This document shows, piece after piece, positions 13,301 to 24,408 of a DNA stretch of 64,000 bases. Position 1 is the first letter of the stretch, and every line of letters starts with the position of its first letter. Location of the stretch: NCBI GenBank assembly GCA_011032825.1, contig JAADJZ010000001.1, positions 2,542,001-2,606,000 of the forward strand, in the 5' to 3' direction. The position numbers and the translations under genes were made by a program. The stretch comes from Massariosphaeria phaeospora. Lineage: Eukaryota; Ascomycota; Dothideomycetes; Pleosporales. The notes under the pieces are model-generated. The model made no database searches. It had not been told where the DNA came from and saw nothing but the letters and a program-made list of their open reading frames with translations.

Positions 13301-13787
13301 GCAAAGTTGCATTTTTTAGAAACGTAGTAAAAGCAAACAGAGTACGCATAAGCAAAAACAAGATTAAAGTAGTTAAAAAATAGCTACAACTTAAAAACGT
13401 TAAGGAAATACAATTTTTCTTAAAGTTTTTAAACTTTAACTAACAGTTTATTAAAGATTACTTAAAAATTGCTATACTTTTGACAAAGCTTACGCGAAAG
13501 AATACAGCCTTTGCATAAAGCAAAAAAGTAAAAAAAACTTTCTAACAGCTTAAAAACGTAAGCATTAGTTTACTATGCTTTTAGATATTTTAAGCAAAAC
13601 AAATTTTACGCTTTAAAACTAACGCGTTAGATTTTGCGCTAGAAAAATGTGCTAGTTAATTGCACAAAGGCAAATAGCACTCTATTGCTTATTACTTACG
13701 CAAGTTTTTAAAACTTAAAAAACAATACAATGTGTACGATAGAAAGCTGCTAGCTATTGTTGCATACTTACAGTATTAGAGAGTATA

Positions 13788-15651
13788 ACGTACTTTACGA
13801 GTTCGTGCACTACACAGGTTTGTGCACTACTTTTGCTAAGCTTCTACTAACTCTACTTCTATACGTAATGCTTTAACAACAACACTAGATAAAGCCTTTT
13901 AATAAGCGTTAGATACAAACTGCTTTTTAAGCTTTTAAACAAAACGCAACACTTTCTTTGCAACGCGCTGCAGCTATCTACAAAGTTACTTATACAATAC
14001 TAAGCTACCAACGCGCAGAACAAACTCTACAAGCAAATCGCTAGCCTAAATTAAAAAATCTAACAAAAACTAAAGAGAGCGTAGTTGTTGAGCATATACT
14101 TAACTTTATTTCGCGTAAATTCTTTTTTAGGCTTGCAGCTGTAGCTAATATAGCTAATTCTTTGCGCGCAAAGCGCAATCTAGGCTAAGTTAGCTTAAAT
14201 TAGTTTAGTACGTAGGTTATGCACTGCTCTAAGTTTACAATAAAGTTTAATTGCAAGTACAATTACAAAAAAGCACTTTGCGAGAATTTTAAAGTTATCT
14301 AAAGCTAGTTTCGCTTAGTAGCTAACATAAAAGCCAAGTATAGTATCTAGAATAAAAACACGTACAACTTTAACGAGTTAGGCTTTATAATAAGCTAGAT
14401 ATTAACTAAAGCAGTTGTTATAGCTTTAGAGAAACGAGAACAACTAAAGGCAATACAGCAAAGCAATAAAGAGTAGACAATAGTTATCCAAGACATTAAC
14501 GCGACAAGATAAGCTATTCTACTTTTTATTATTTTCAAAAGCTGCTATTACTTCTTTGCTTGGTACAAGAAAAAGAATCTGCTTTAGAACTAGGTTATTG
14601 TAGTTTCTAAGAACAGCTAGACTACAAACGAGCTTAAGCTGCAGTAGTTAAAGCACTTTAATAAGCATACAAAAAAAAAGGATTTAGGCGCTTATTAGCT
14701 CTTTATTATTAACAGCTATAAGAGCTACGACTCGCTCGCATTCTAGCAATACTACAAGAAAAACAAGATTATTACTATTTGCATGCTTTCGCACTTATCG
14801 CATTTCTTGCAGCTTTTTAATATAGGTTGTTTTGCTTCTCTAAAGAAAGCGTACAGGCGCTAAGCCGAAGATTTTATGCGTAACCAAATTACTTACATTA
14901 CAAAGCTTAAGTTTTTACTATACTTTATACGCGCCTACAATGCTGCAATTACTTCTAGTAATATCCAAAAAAAGTTTCAAAGCGCTAGATTAGTTTTATT
15001 TAACCTAGAATAGGTTATAATAGCTCTAGACGTTTAGTTGCGTACTTTATTACTACTACTGCCTATTAACTACGAGCTCTAGCAATTGCAAACTCTAAGT
15101 AATACTTTTAAACTAGAGTTACAATTAACGCTTGTAAAAACAAGAATTTAAAAGCATATAGATAGCTCGCTTACTTCTATAGTAAAAGCTTTTAAAAAAG
15201 TTTTAAAGAAAGTAGCAATTATCGCGCACAAGCTAGTGTTAGCGCAAAAAGAAATCGCAAAGCTTCGAGCGGCAAATAAAGCTGCTACGCAATAAAAATC
15301 GCACAAAAGAAAGCAGGTTTAGGCAGAAAGAACTTTAATAGTTGAAAATAAAGCTTGTTTAACTGCTCTAAAGGAGTTTAGAGCGCGTAGTAATAAAAAA
15401 AAAGCAAAAAAGCAAGTGCGCGCTAAAGAAAGTAAGCTAACTTAAAAGCGCTGTAGATAGTGTAATTAAACTAGGCATAACGCGCGTACGTGTAAGCAAG
15501 TAGTAAAAGTAAACTTTAAATAATATCTCGTATTATATTGCTCTATACAAGGCCAAATTAAGCTGTTTTGCGCTAGAATAGAGTAGTTTTGGTAGGAGCT
15601 TGGCAAAAGTAGTGCACGAACCTGTGTAGTGCACGAACTCGTAAAGTACAT
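13788..15651 (+). mobile_element. pogo/Fot1-like element D, copy 1, nested in the gypsy element
   Basis: Ends ACGTACTTTACGAG with TA at 13786-13787 and 15652-15653; the inverted repeats are about 55 bp. It interrupts the gypsy pol between RNase H and integrase, so it inserted after the retrotransposon. The forward strand follows a Fot1/pogo DDE_1 transposase, including V-V-E-H-I near 14088, W-T-I-V-I-Q near 14473 and L-K-H-F-N-K-H-T near 14650. Where the family has LQPLDVGCF it reads L-F-N-I-G-C-F near 14815, with the third catalytic Asp replaced by Asn. Inactive. Confidence 0.88.
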
Positions 15652-16802
15652 TACGCAAAAAGCTACTTAAAACTTACAATATTTACGAATTACAAGAACT
15701 TAGTTAATTTTACAACTACTAAAGTACTTAACCGAAAGTAGGTTAGATAGTTAAAAATGCTAAGCTAGTACAAGTTTAAAATTGTATACACACTAAAAAA
15801 AAAAAACAGCAAAGCTAACGCTCTTAGCTAACAACATAATATTGCTAAAACAAAAGAAATTATCGACACTGCAATACTTAAAGTTAACTAAAACGAATTA
15901 CTAAAACTAGCGAGAATGCTAAATGTACTTTTAAAAACTGCAATTACAGTTTTAAAAGAATTGCAAAAAGCAATTTTACAACAATATTACAATAACCTAG
16001 TTTACAGTTATTTTAAAATTACAAGAACAATAGAATTTATTAAACAAAACTACGAGTTTAGCAGAATAAAAAACAAAGTTACTGCAATTGTTAAGAAATG
16101 TGCAAACTATTAGAAAAACAAACATAGTACTTACGTACAATACAAAGAAATGCAAGCTCTAAAGCTACTAAATAAGCTTTAGACTAATATCTCTATAGAT
16201 TTTGTAACAAAATTGCTTTTGTTAAAGAACCTTGCTATAAAAATAGCCTACAACGCTATTATAGTTATAGTCAACTAATTTACTAAGTACGCGAAAATAG
16301 TACTCTTTAAGAACACGTATACTGCGCAACAACTAGAATTTATTCTTTTAGATCAACTTATTTAATACTATAAAATACTTAAATTAATTATTAGTAACAA
16401 AAACAAGCTTTTTACATTAAACTATTAAACGACTTTGTTAGCTGCAATTAAAACGAAACGCAAGCTATTAACAGCGTATTATCTACAAACAAACGAGTAA
16501 ATAAAAAGAACAAATTAAACTATAAAAACATATCTAAGAATATTCAGCAATAAACGACAAACTAATTAAGTAAAGCTTTTACTAATAGCATAGTTAGCGT
16601 ATAACAACAAGTTGTTAGAGTTTACAAAACAAACACTGTACTACGCAAATTACAAAAAACACTTACATTTTTTTAAAAAAACGTTTTTAAGCGCAAAAGC
16701 TAAAACTGCTACAAAAGTAGTAGAGAAACTCAAAGAAACACATAAGTTACTACAAAGTAAACTTAAAATAGCGCAACGTTAAAGCATTTTATATATTAAC
16801 TA

Positions 16803-17193
16803 GGCTGGTAAATAGGTAGAGGTTGAGTTAGAGTTGAGTTAGCTTACGTTAGACTTCAACTCAACTCTAGCTTTAACCCGCGCTAGTTACTAAGCAGCTT
16901 AAGTAGAAGTTGAGTTAAAGTAGTTAAAGCTTAGAGTTGTAGTTGAGTCTTACATAATATTTACAACTTATATTAATATTAAGTTTTCTATGTATATTTA
17001 TTACATTTACTTATTACAGTTTCTTAACTATTTAGGTAACTCTAACTCAATTTCCAATCTAAAGCTTTAACTACTCTAACTTAACTTCTACCTACGCTAG
17101 GTTAACTCTAACTCAACTTTAACTTAAAGTTTGTGCGACTTATAACTTAACCTATACCTATCAATAGATACTTTCTACCTATTCGCTAGCGTA
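16803..17193. mobile_element. MITE-like insert (391 bp) inside the gypsy element
   Basis: The integrase reading breaks at about 16800 and resumes after 17203. The insert is flanked by the perfect 10-bp repeat ATATTAACTA (16793-16802 and 17194-17203). Its ends are weakly inverted: GGTAAATAGGTAGA left and TCTACCTATTCGC right. The inside is rich in GAGTTGAGTTAGAGTT and its complement, making an imperfect palindrome. No coding capacity. The long duplication resembles an 8-bp hAT-type duplication more than a TA one, but class is uncertain. Confidence 0.6.
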
Positions 17194-18183
17194 ATATTAA
17201 CTAAAAACAAAAAATAGCACTTTAGCTAAAGAAAAGGAATAGAGTTTACTTTTTTACAAAGAATTTGCTTACTAAACGACTAAGCAAAGGTCTAAACAAC
17301 GTTAAAGTTAAACTGTTTTTAATATCGAAGCAACGAGGCTTAGTTAATTATAAGTTAAACTTACTTAAAGACGCAAAAGTTTACCTAGTATTCTACATAG
17401 TCTTGTTAGAACTAGCTAACCTACAAACGCTACTTCAGCGAACTTTTCGCTACGAAACTAAAAAAAAAAACGAATTTAAAGTTAAAAAGATTATTACAAA
17501 CTAAGTTGTAAACAACTAGAAAAAGTACCTAGTTAAATAGTTAAGCTACTTAGACAGCGAGAATACATAGAAACTAAGCACGAACTTTACAAACTACTAC
17601 TAGCTCTTAGCCCAATACTATAACTAGCAATAGAAAAATCGATTAAGCCTATTGTAGCTTACATTGCAAGCGAAAACTCTATTCTAATTAACGCTGCAGA
17701 AGAGTTAATTTTCTTTGCTAGCTTAGTTTCGCTCGACGCTTTTATTTCTAACGCAAAACAAAAAGTTTTTTTGCGCGCCCGTTTTTTTGCTTGCTTTAGA
17801 ATTTTCTTATTTTGCAGCAGACAATTTATTACTTCTGCTAACAACTTTTTATTTTTATTTACTTTTTTTTTATACTTTTTACGAGTACGATTTAATAAAT
17901 TTTACAACATGTTAACACACGCTTAACCTAAACGCGTGCACTTAGCGCACTTTAAACGAAAATCTAGCATAACAAAACAATCTAAGCCTTGTAAAAAATA
18001 ATAATTACAAGCAATTTTAGCAAGTGTATTAGCTTAACAGATTTTAGAGCTAAGACGAAAGTAACAATAAGTTAACAAAAACATTGCAAGTTGCTACTAG
18101 CTAGATGCGAGGTAACTTTGGCTACTTGTACAAAATAAGCAGCTTCTACAATTCAAAAACAAATTATTAGAAAAAAAAAATAA

Positions 18184-18581
18184 TGTTATAATCTAGTATT
18201 ACGACTAGGCTTAGCGCGAAGCGCTTAGATTATAAGCTACTAATAGAGTTACATAGCAAGCTAACTAAACTTTAGTTACGTAACCGCTTATTAGTAAGCG
18301 CTTAAGAATAAGCACTACTTAGTAGTAAGCGCTTAAGAATAAGCAAGAATACTTTTTAGTATATAAACCTAAAGAAACAACGCACTTTTACAGTCGTTGT
18401 TTTCAATTTCAATTTACTAAGTTAACTTTTACTTTGACTTTTATACTCTTTGCAAAACGAAGCTTGCTACTACTTTAGTATTAAACGCTATACAACTTCT
18501 TTAGTCTATCGAACTTACTTATTCTCTAAGAACTAACCTAAGTTTAATAAACAACTTTTTTAAGTTCGCTTAGCTTTTACA
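18184..18581 (+). repeat. 3' LTR of the gypsy element (398 bp)
   Basis: Matches 9928-10354 throughout but carries two instead of three copies of the roughly 30-bp internal TAGTAAGCGCTTA unit, which accounts for the 29-bp length difference. Starts TGTTATAA and ends TTTACA, followed by ATGCG. Confidence 0.92.
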
Positions 18582-19396
18582 ATGCGCTTAATGTACTTAA
18601 CGTTACTAATTCTATACAAAAAAACGTTTATAATCTATTAGTAAATACTTTTAACGCAAAGGTCTTGCGTAGAGATATTCTACAGTAGATTGTACAGAAT
18701 AGCGTTTTTTTTTTTTTAGTCTTTAGCTTTTACTTTAGGCAAATACTATCGCGCGCTATGCTTTTCTATTTTGTAGCTATTATCTTTTAAAATACTACAA
18801 TTTGCAAATAGATCTTTAGAAAGTTTGTTTGCTATAAACAAAAAGTTAAAGCAGTACTATCTAAAGCGCAAAGTAGAGTTTACTTATTTTTCAACGTATA
18901 GACTTTTTGCAAGTACCAAGAATTAAATAGCGTATTTGCGTATTAGGTAGACGCTGTAAGCAGTTGCTGCACAGCTATGTTAGCTTTTACAAAGATACTA
19001 GATTTTTACTTAAAAAAAATCTTGCAGCGGGTGTTCTTTAGGTTATTAAAATGTATAGTATTAAGCGTAATACAAGTTACTTTATTACAAATAACGCTTT
19101 TTCAAACGATCTAGCAGTTAAAGAGTTAGTAGCAAAGCTAAGATTTAATGCTTTATAAAAACGTTTGCGTTGCGCTAGCTACGTTATTAACGTAATAGCG
19201 TAGTAGATTCTTTTTAGCACTAATTACAACATGTTTGAATAGAAGTTACTACTCGCAACTAGTAGTTATAAAAAAGCAAATCGCGTTATAAAAAAAAAAA
19301 AGCCTTGTTAGTCAATTACACAATATTATTAAATAAATTAACATTTTTCTAAGCAAACTACAACGCTTTTACAACGTTTAAAAAGAACTTTAAGTA

Positions 19397-21259
19397 ACGT
19401 ACTTTACGAGCTCGCCGAACACACGAGTTCGCCGAATACTTTTGCTAAGCTTCTACTAATTCTACCTATGTACACGATGTCTCTACAACAACACTAGATA
19501 GAGCTTTCTAATAAACGTTAGATACAAACTGCTCTTTAAGCTTTTAAACAAAATGCAATACTTTTTTTGCAACGCGCTGCAGCTATCTATAACGTTTCTT
19601 AAGCAATACTAAGCAATTAACGCGCTAAACGGCCTTTACAAGCAGATTACAGGCCTAAATTAATAAATCTAACAAAAACTAAAGAGAGCGTAGTTGTTGA
19701 GTATATACTTAAGCTTATTACGCGCGGATTTCTCTTTAGGCTCGCAGCTGTAGCTAATATAGCCAATTCCTTGCGCGCAAAGCGCAATCTAGGCTAAGTT
19801 AGCTTAAACTAGCTTAGTACGTAGGTTAAGCACTGCTTTGAGTTTACAATAAAGTTTAATCGCAAGTACAATTATAAAAAAGCGCTTTGCGAGAACCTAA
19901 AGGTTATCTAAAGCTAGTTTAGCCTAGTAGCTAACATTAAAGCTAAGTACAGCATCTAGAATAAAAATACGTACAACTTTAACAAAACAAGCTTTATAAT
20001 AGGCTAGATAACAACTAAAGCAGTTGTTACAGCTTTAGAGAAACGAAGACGGCTAAAGGCAATACAGCAAAGCAATAGAGAATAAACAACAGTTATCCAA
20101 AGCATTAACGCAACAAAGTAAGCTATTCTACTTTTTATTATTTTTAAAAGCTGCTATTACCTCTTTGCCTAGTACAAAGAAAAGAATCTGCTTTAGAACT
20201 AAGTTATTGCAGTTTCTAAAAATAGCTAAACAACAAATAAGCTTAGCTTGCAGTAGTTAAAGCACTTTAATAAGTATACAAAAAAAAAGTAGTTGGTGCC
20301 TACTAACTACTCGCAATTAACAGCTATAAAAGCTATAACTCGCTCGCATTCTAGCAATACTGCAAGAAAAACAAGATTATTACTATTTGTATGTTTCTGC
20401 ACTTATCGCACTTTCTACAGCTTCTTAATGTAAGTTGTTTTGCTTTTTTTTAAAAAGCGTACGGGCGCTAAGCTAAAGATTTCATGCGCAATTAAATTAC
20501 TTACATTACAAAACTTAAGTTTCTACTATGCTTTATACGCGCCTATAATGCAGCAATTACTTTTAGTAATATCCAAAAAAAGTTTTAAAGCGCTAGATTG
20601 GTTTTATTTAACTTAAAACAAGTTATAACAGCTTTTAACGTCTAGTTGCGTACTTTATTACTACTACTATCTATTAACAACGAGCCCTAGCAGTTGCAAA
20701 CTTTAAGCAATACTTTTAAACTAAAGTCGCAATTGACGCTTGTAAAAGCAAAGATTTAAAAGCATATAAATAGCTTACCAACGTCTATAGTAAAAGCTTT
20801 TAAAAAAGTTTTAAAGAAAGCAGCTATTATTGCGCACAAGCTAGTGTTAGCGCAAAAGAAAATCGCAAAGCTTTAAGCAGCAAATAAAGCTGCTACGCAA
20901 CGTAGATCGCATAAAAGAAAGCAAGTTCAAGCAAAAAGAACTTTAATAGTTGAGAATAAAGCTTGTTTAACTGCTCTAAAGAAGTTTAAAGCGCGTAGTA
21001 ATAAAAAAAAGCTAAAGACGCAAGTGCGCGCTAAAGTAGGTGAACTATCTTAAAAGTAGTGTAAATAGTGTAGTTAAACTAAGCATAACGCACGTACGTG
21101 TAAGCAAGTAGCAAAAGTAAACTTTAAATAATATCTTAGGTTAGATTGCTTTATATAGAGCTAAAGTAAACTGTTTTGCGCTAGAATAGAGTAGTTTTGG
21201 TAGGAGCTTAGCAAAAGTGTTCGGCGAACTCGTATGTCTAGCGAGCTCGTAAAGTACGT
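19397..21259 (+). mobile_element. pogo/Fot1-like element D, copy 2, nested in the hAT relic
   Basis: Ends ACGTACTTTACGAGCTCGCC and inverted partner; TA at 19395-19396 and 21260-21261; 1863 bp, one base shorter than copy 1. The forward transposase begins near the ATG at 19468 and runs parallel to copy 1. All three DDE positions that I can place read Asn: N-F-N-K-T-S-F near 19978, A-I-N-S-Y near 20317, and L-L-N-V-S-C-F near 20423. Outer ends and body match copy 1, but the inner part of the inverted repeat differs, symmetrically at both ends. Confidence 0.88.
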
Positions 21260-21374
21260 TAAACAAAAACTTAAATTTAACAAAAGTCTTACCTACTGTA
21301 GCGTTGCTACAAAATAATAACACTAAGTAAGTACAAAACTTGTTACTTTTGCTGCAAAATGCATAGCTAATATA

Positions 21375-21835
21375 CAGCTTAACTTTTTAACAATGCAACT
21401 CTACTACTACATTGTATTATTTAATTTTAAAAACAAAAGCTTTTTTGCACGACAATTTCTGTTGCGATTAATTGCTTATTTAAAATTATATGCGTTGTAG
21501 TAGTAGAGTTGTAAAGTTAAAAAAGTTAGCTGCAGCTATTAGCTAAGCGAGAGAAGTTTAAAAATATTTAAAATATTTATTTTATCTTAAAGCGCTGCAG
21601 CGTTTAGCTAGACTTTAAACATCTAGAGTTAAGCTTAGCAGTTCTTGCTTAGCAATTTAGAGTTTTTTAGCGTTGTTTTTAATAGCTCTATTAAAACTAC
21701 ACTTTACAGCGCACAACGTTAATCTACTACTACGCAATATTATTTCAATCGTAGAAAAATGCCTATAGGTATGCACTAGTTGCAGCGATTTTAAAAATTG
21801 CATTGCAATGCAACGTAGTAGTAGAAAGTTAATGC
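21375..21835. repeat. Imperfect inverted repeats around CAACTCTACTACTAC
   Basis: GCAACTCTACTACTACATTG at about 21394 is answered by the inverted GTAGTAGTAGAGTTGTAAAG at about 21493, and again by a degraded inverted copy near 21811. This could be a small foldback insertion in the hAT relic. Boundaries and class are not established. Confidence 0.4.
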
Positions 21836-23099
21836 GTAGTAAAGAGTTTTTCAAAATATTGCTATATTTAGTATCTTTAGTTCTTGCAACTAGCTAACTC
21901 TGTCGTAGATAAAACTCGACTTAGAATATGCTAGTACGCGCTTTGCGCTTTTGCGCAGCTATTAAATACTACTTAAACGTAAAAAGCTTTTAACTAAAAA
22001 ACTATATAAACCGCAGTAGCTAGTTGCTTGCTACAAAGTTTTTTAAAGCTTTTATAGCGCGTAACATCTTTACAAAGCGCTTAAGCGCAAAAAAATAGTC
22101 TATTATTACTAAGCTCGTTAAGATACTTAAACTATTCAAAGAAGCTACTAAATCGCTAGAGAGTTAACTTAATAAGCATTTACAGCTTAGAATTGCGTAC
22201 GTTGTACTTATTCTTAGTTTCTTTATAAAGAACTTTAAAAAGCTTAAAATATAGTACTAAAATTTAGCTAAGCATGTAGCGTTTTAAGTAGCTATTAAGC
22301 AAAGGTAAAAGAAAGCTTAAAAGTACTACGCGCTTTCTAATGTAACGCCTGCCTACGCAGCCGTTGTATTACTTAATTCTCGCTAAAAGAAAAAGTATTT
22401 AGTAAACGCTTAGAGTAAAGAGTAGGTAAATTACTTTATTAGTAAAGTTCGTAAGCTGTATAAGAAAAATTACCTTGCTACGCTAAAGAAAACTTTTTTA
22501 TTTTAATTATTTTAAAGCTCTTTACAAGGGCGAGCTTTGCTTGCTAAAATAAACAGTAATACGCCTACATCTAAGCTACAGTACTATTTTTTTTTTAATT
22601 AGCTTAAAGAATTGCGTAAACTGCCTACGCTTAAATTTTTTATAAAAAACAAGCTTAGCTACTACTTTTTTACGCTACAAGAAACGGATAATAACGTAGT
22701 GCTTTTATAGTACTAGCGAAGGCTAGCTATTAATGCATTATACCTACGCTTTTTACGTATAGCAATTGATTTTTTAGCAATTCTAGCTATAAGCTCTAAG
22801 CTAGAGAGAATCTTTAGCAAAAGAAGTATAACTTTAGCGCCTTAGCGCTCTAATATAAAGAAGAATACACTAAAGAGCTACTTTTGCTTACAAAACTAAA
22901 GCAACTTTGGCTTTATAGCTATCAGCAATTATAGAGAAACTCTACGCGAAAAGAAAAACGCTAATTTATTTGCTTAAGCGTTACTATTAATTAACTATAG
23001 CAACAACAACGATAAAGCAAGCAAAGCACTATTTAAAAAATCTTAAGTAATAGGCGAAGCTAGCTAAGAGCAAAAAACAAACTATATAGCGTATTTAGA

Positions 23100-23997
23100 G
23101 CAATTAAAGCGTTTACTAAGATCTAGCTTTAGGCGCTTATAGCCTAGGATACACTGCAGTACCGTTTATATTCACCGTTAATTCAAGCTCTACGCTAACG
23201 GGTATCTTACGCCTATACAAGTTACTATAGCGCTAAGATACGCCTTAGCTTTCTCTAGAAAATCTCTAGAGTGTATGGAGAGAGAGAGTGGGGAGGGAGT
23301 GTATGGAACTCCCTTCGTGCAGGTCTCTGACCCTACCAGTCCAGGACCCCCGGTAAGGCTGGAAGAGTGGGAAAAGTGTTGGGAGGAAGATATGGATGCG
23401 GACGATCACCCCGATGACAACAAACCTCAGATGACACACGCCGGATGCGGGACGTAGTGAGGATCTCTGAGCCAGCGAGAATTCGGTGCATCATCCTGAC
23501 AGGACCTGAATGACCTAGCACTTGTTGACCGGAATCACGCGCGTTGTGAAACATCTTTTGTCCCTGCGCACAGGCCGTTTCCGGTTGAGGGCGGTACTAG
23601 TGTACTTGTAACCAGCCATGCCTGGCTATCTGGGGCTTTGAGATACGCAAAACATCATCACGAAATTGCCAAGCCTTTGCATAACGGGACGAAGTGCAGT
23701 ACCCTCATAAAGCGATGACTACCGTATGGAATGAAAAGATATGTAGAAGCTTCACAGATATGACGCCGGGCGCAGTAAAGCTCGGCTTGGCCAGCATAGA
23801 GCAAGCCTAGCTTGTTGACCGTATTGAGTGTCTATGTGTGCTTCAGCCTGAGTGCCTCCTCTGGCTTTTCCGCTTCCAGTCGCGACTTTCTGTGCTCATC
23901 TCGGCTTCTTTGCAGCACACTTCGCTGGCGCTTCCCCGAGGTCCTTATGGCTCATCCGTCCTTCCTAGCACCGTGAACTTGTCGAAAAGCGACGCGG
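23100..23997. other. Composition boundary and non-coding left margin of the gene island
   Basis: RIP-type sequence stops within about 23100-23270. From about 23275 TCA, CCA, TGG and GG/CC reappear at ordinary frequency. GTGTATGG occurs twice close together (about 23271 and 23299). No gene was recognised before 23998; the forward open frame at 23275-23457 has no supporting features. Confidence 0.6.
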
Positions 23998-24264
23998 TCA
24001 AGATAAAGCCCGGCAATATCGTTTGTGTGACTTCCAATCGGCTCGCTGACAATCAGCTGAGCAGTACTTTGTTTCGTGACATTTTGCGCACGATGATAGT
24101 GCTCCTTCGTTGTCAGTCTTTTCCTTCCCGCAAGCCCGGCATCCATGAAGGATTCCAAAGTCAAAGAGTTTCTCCGAGAACGGGGTTCGGAAGCATGGAG
24201 ACACGGCCAGCCATGCAAGGACAACGTTGGTTCCCCATGCGGTCCACGGTGCACTGGTTCGAAC
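23998..24264 (-). CDS. MYND-type zinc finger protein, terminal exon (partial)
   Basis: The minus strand encodes a near-canonical MYND finger, a protein-interaction module with two interleaved zinc sites. It reads CRACGK, then CAKC, then YCSADCQRADW and HKRYC, and ends four residues later at a TGA (23998-24000). All expected Cys/His ligands are present. The frame is open upstream to about 24264 but has no ATG, so this is the last exon of a longer gene or a fragment; a splice acceptor upstream is needed. The forward 174-residue frame over the same DNA is a shadow. Confidence 0.6.
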   Translation of the reverse strand, partial: VRTSAPWTAWGTNVVLAWLAVSPCFRTPFSEKLFDFGILHGCRACGKEKTDNEGALSSCAKCHETKYCSADCQRADWKSHKRYCRALS

Positions 24265-24408
24265 TGATGCCCATCACTGCCTCCAATGGCACATGCGGGG
24301 CCCATGAAAACGTTCCGCAACTTTTTCAGCAGGCTGCGAACCAACCGATCGTGAGTATTTAGCTGTGAGTTCACGGCTGCTTCTCAAGGACGCAAAGACG
24401 TTTCATAC

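Larger units (their letters stand above)
10400..17640 (+). pseudogene. gag-pol relic of the gypsy element
   Basis: Landmarks on the forward strand: a zinc knuckle degraded to C-Y-N-Y-S-K-L-G-Y at 11161-11187 (family pattern CxxCxxxxHxxxxC); RT around 13045-13200 with T-N-A-L-A-T-F and the active-site box Y-L-N-N-I at 13174-13188 (normally YLDDI); RNase H Y-D-R-K-L-L-A-I-V at about 13738-13764. After the nested transposon come the integrase (about 15900-16780) and, after the MITE-like insert, an integrase tail and chromodomain with Y-L-V-K-W-L-S-Y at about 17524-17550. Stops are scattered throughout, nearly all explicable as TGG or CAG to TAG. Replacement of both RT aspartates means the copy could not work even without the stops. 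Confidence 0.88.
9928..18581 (+). mobile_element. Ty3/gypsy LTR retrotransposon (chromovirus type), complete but RIP-dead
   Basis: Two direct repeats starting TGTTA and ending CA (9928-10354 and 18184-18581) bound the element. The 5-bp sequence ATGCG occurs immediately before the first (9923-9927) and after the second (18582-18586), a perfect target-site duplication. A purine run precedes the 3' LTR (about 18168-18183). The internal order gag, RT, RNase H, integrase, chromodomain is that of Ty3/gypsy. The element contains a nested pogo-like transposon (13788-15651) and a MITE-like insert (16803-17193). Without these it is about 6.4 kb, a normal size. Confidence 0.92.
18587..23000 (+). pseudogene. 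hAT-family transposase relic (interrupted by a pogo-like element)
   Basis: The forward strand before 19395 shows hAT core sequence. There is a run like S-R-V-Y-L-F-F-N (family SRIHLSFDLWTS), then Y-F-I-T-N-N-A-F-S-N-D at about 19077-19109 (family YFITDNASSND), then L-R-C-A-S-Y-V-I-N (family LRCAGHVIN). After the inserted element at 19397-21259, the C-terminal dimerisation region is recognisable at about 22710-22870, with A-I-S-S-K-L-E-R-I-F-S-K (family AMSSEPERVFSG). The frame shifts at least once and stops are frequent. The gypsy element at 9928-18581 lies inside the same hAT copy. Its outer terminal repeats were not found. Confidence 0.8.

Noticed and set aside
23838..24362. Forward 174-codon open frame
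   Set aside because: It runs opposite the MYND finger, whose conserved Cys/His pattern on the minus strand cannot be a by-product. The forward product has no recognisable feature.
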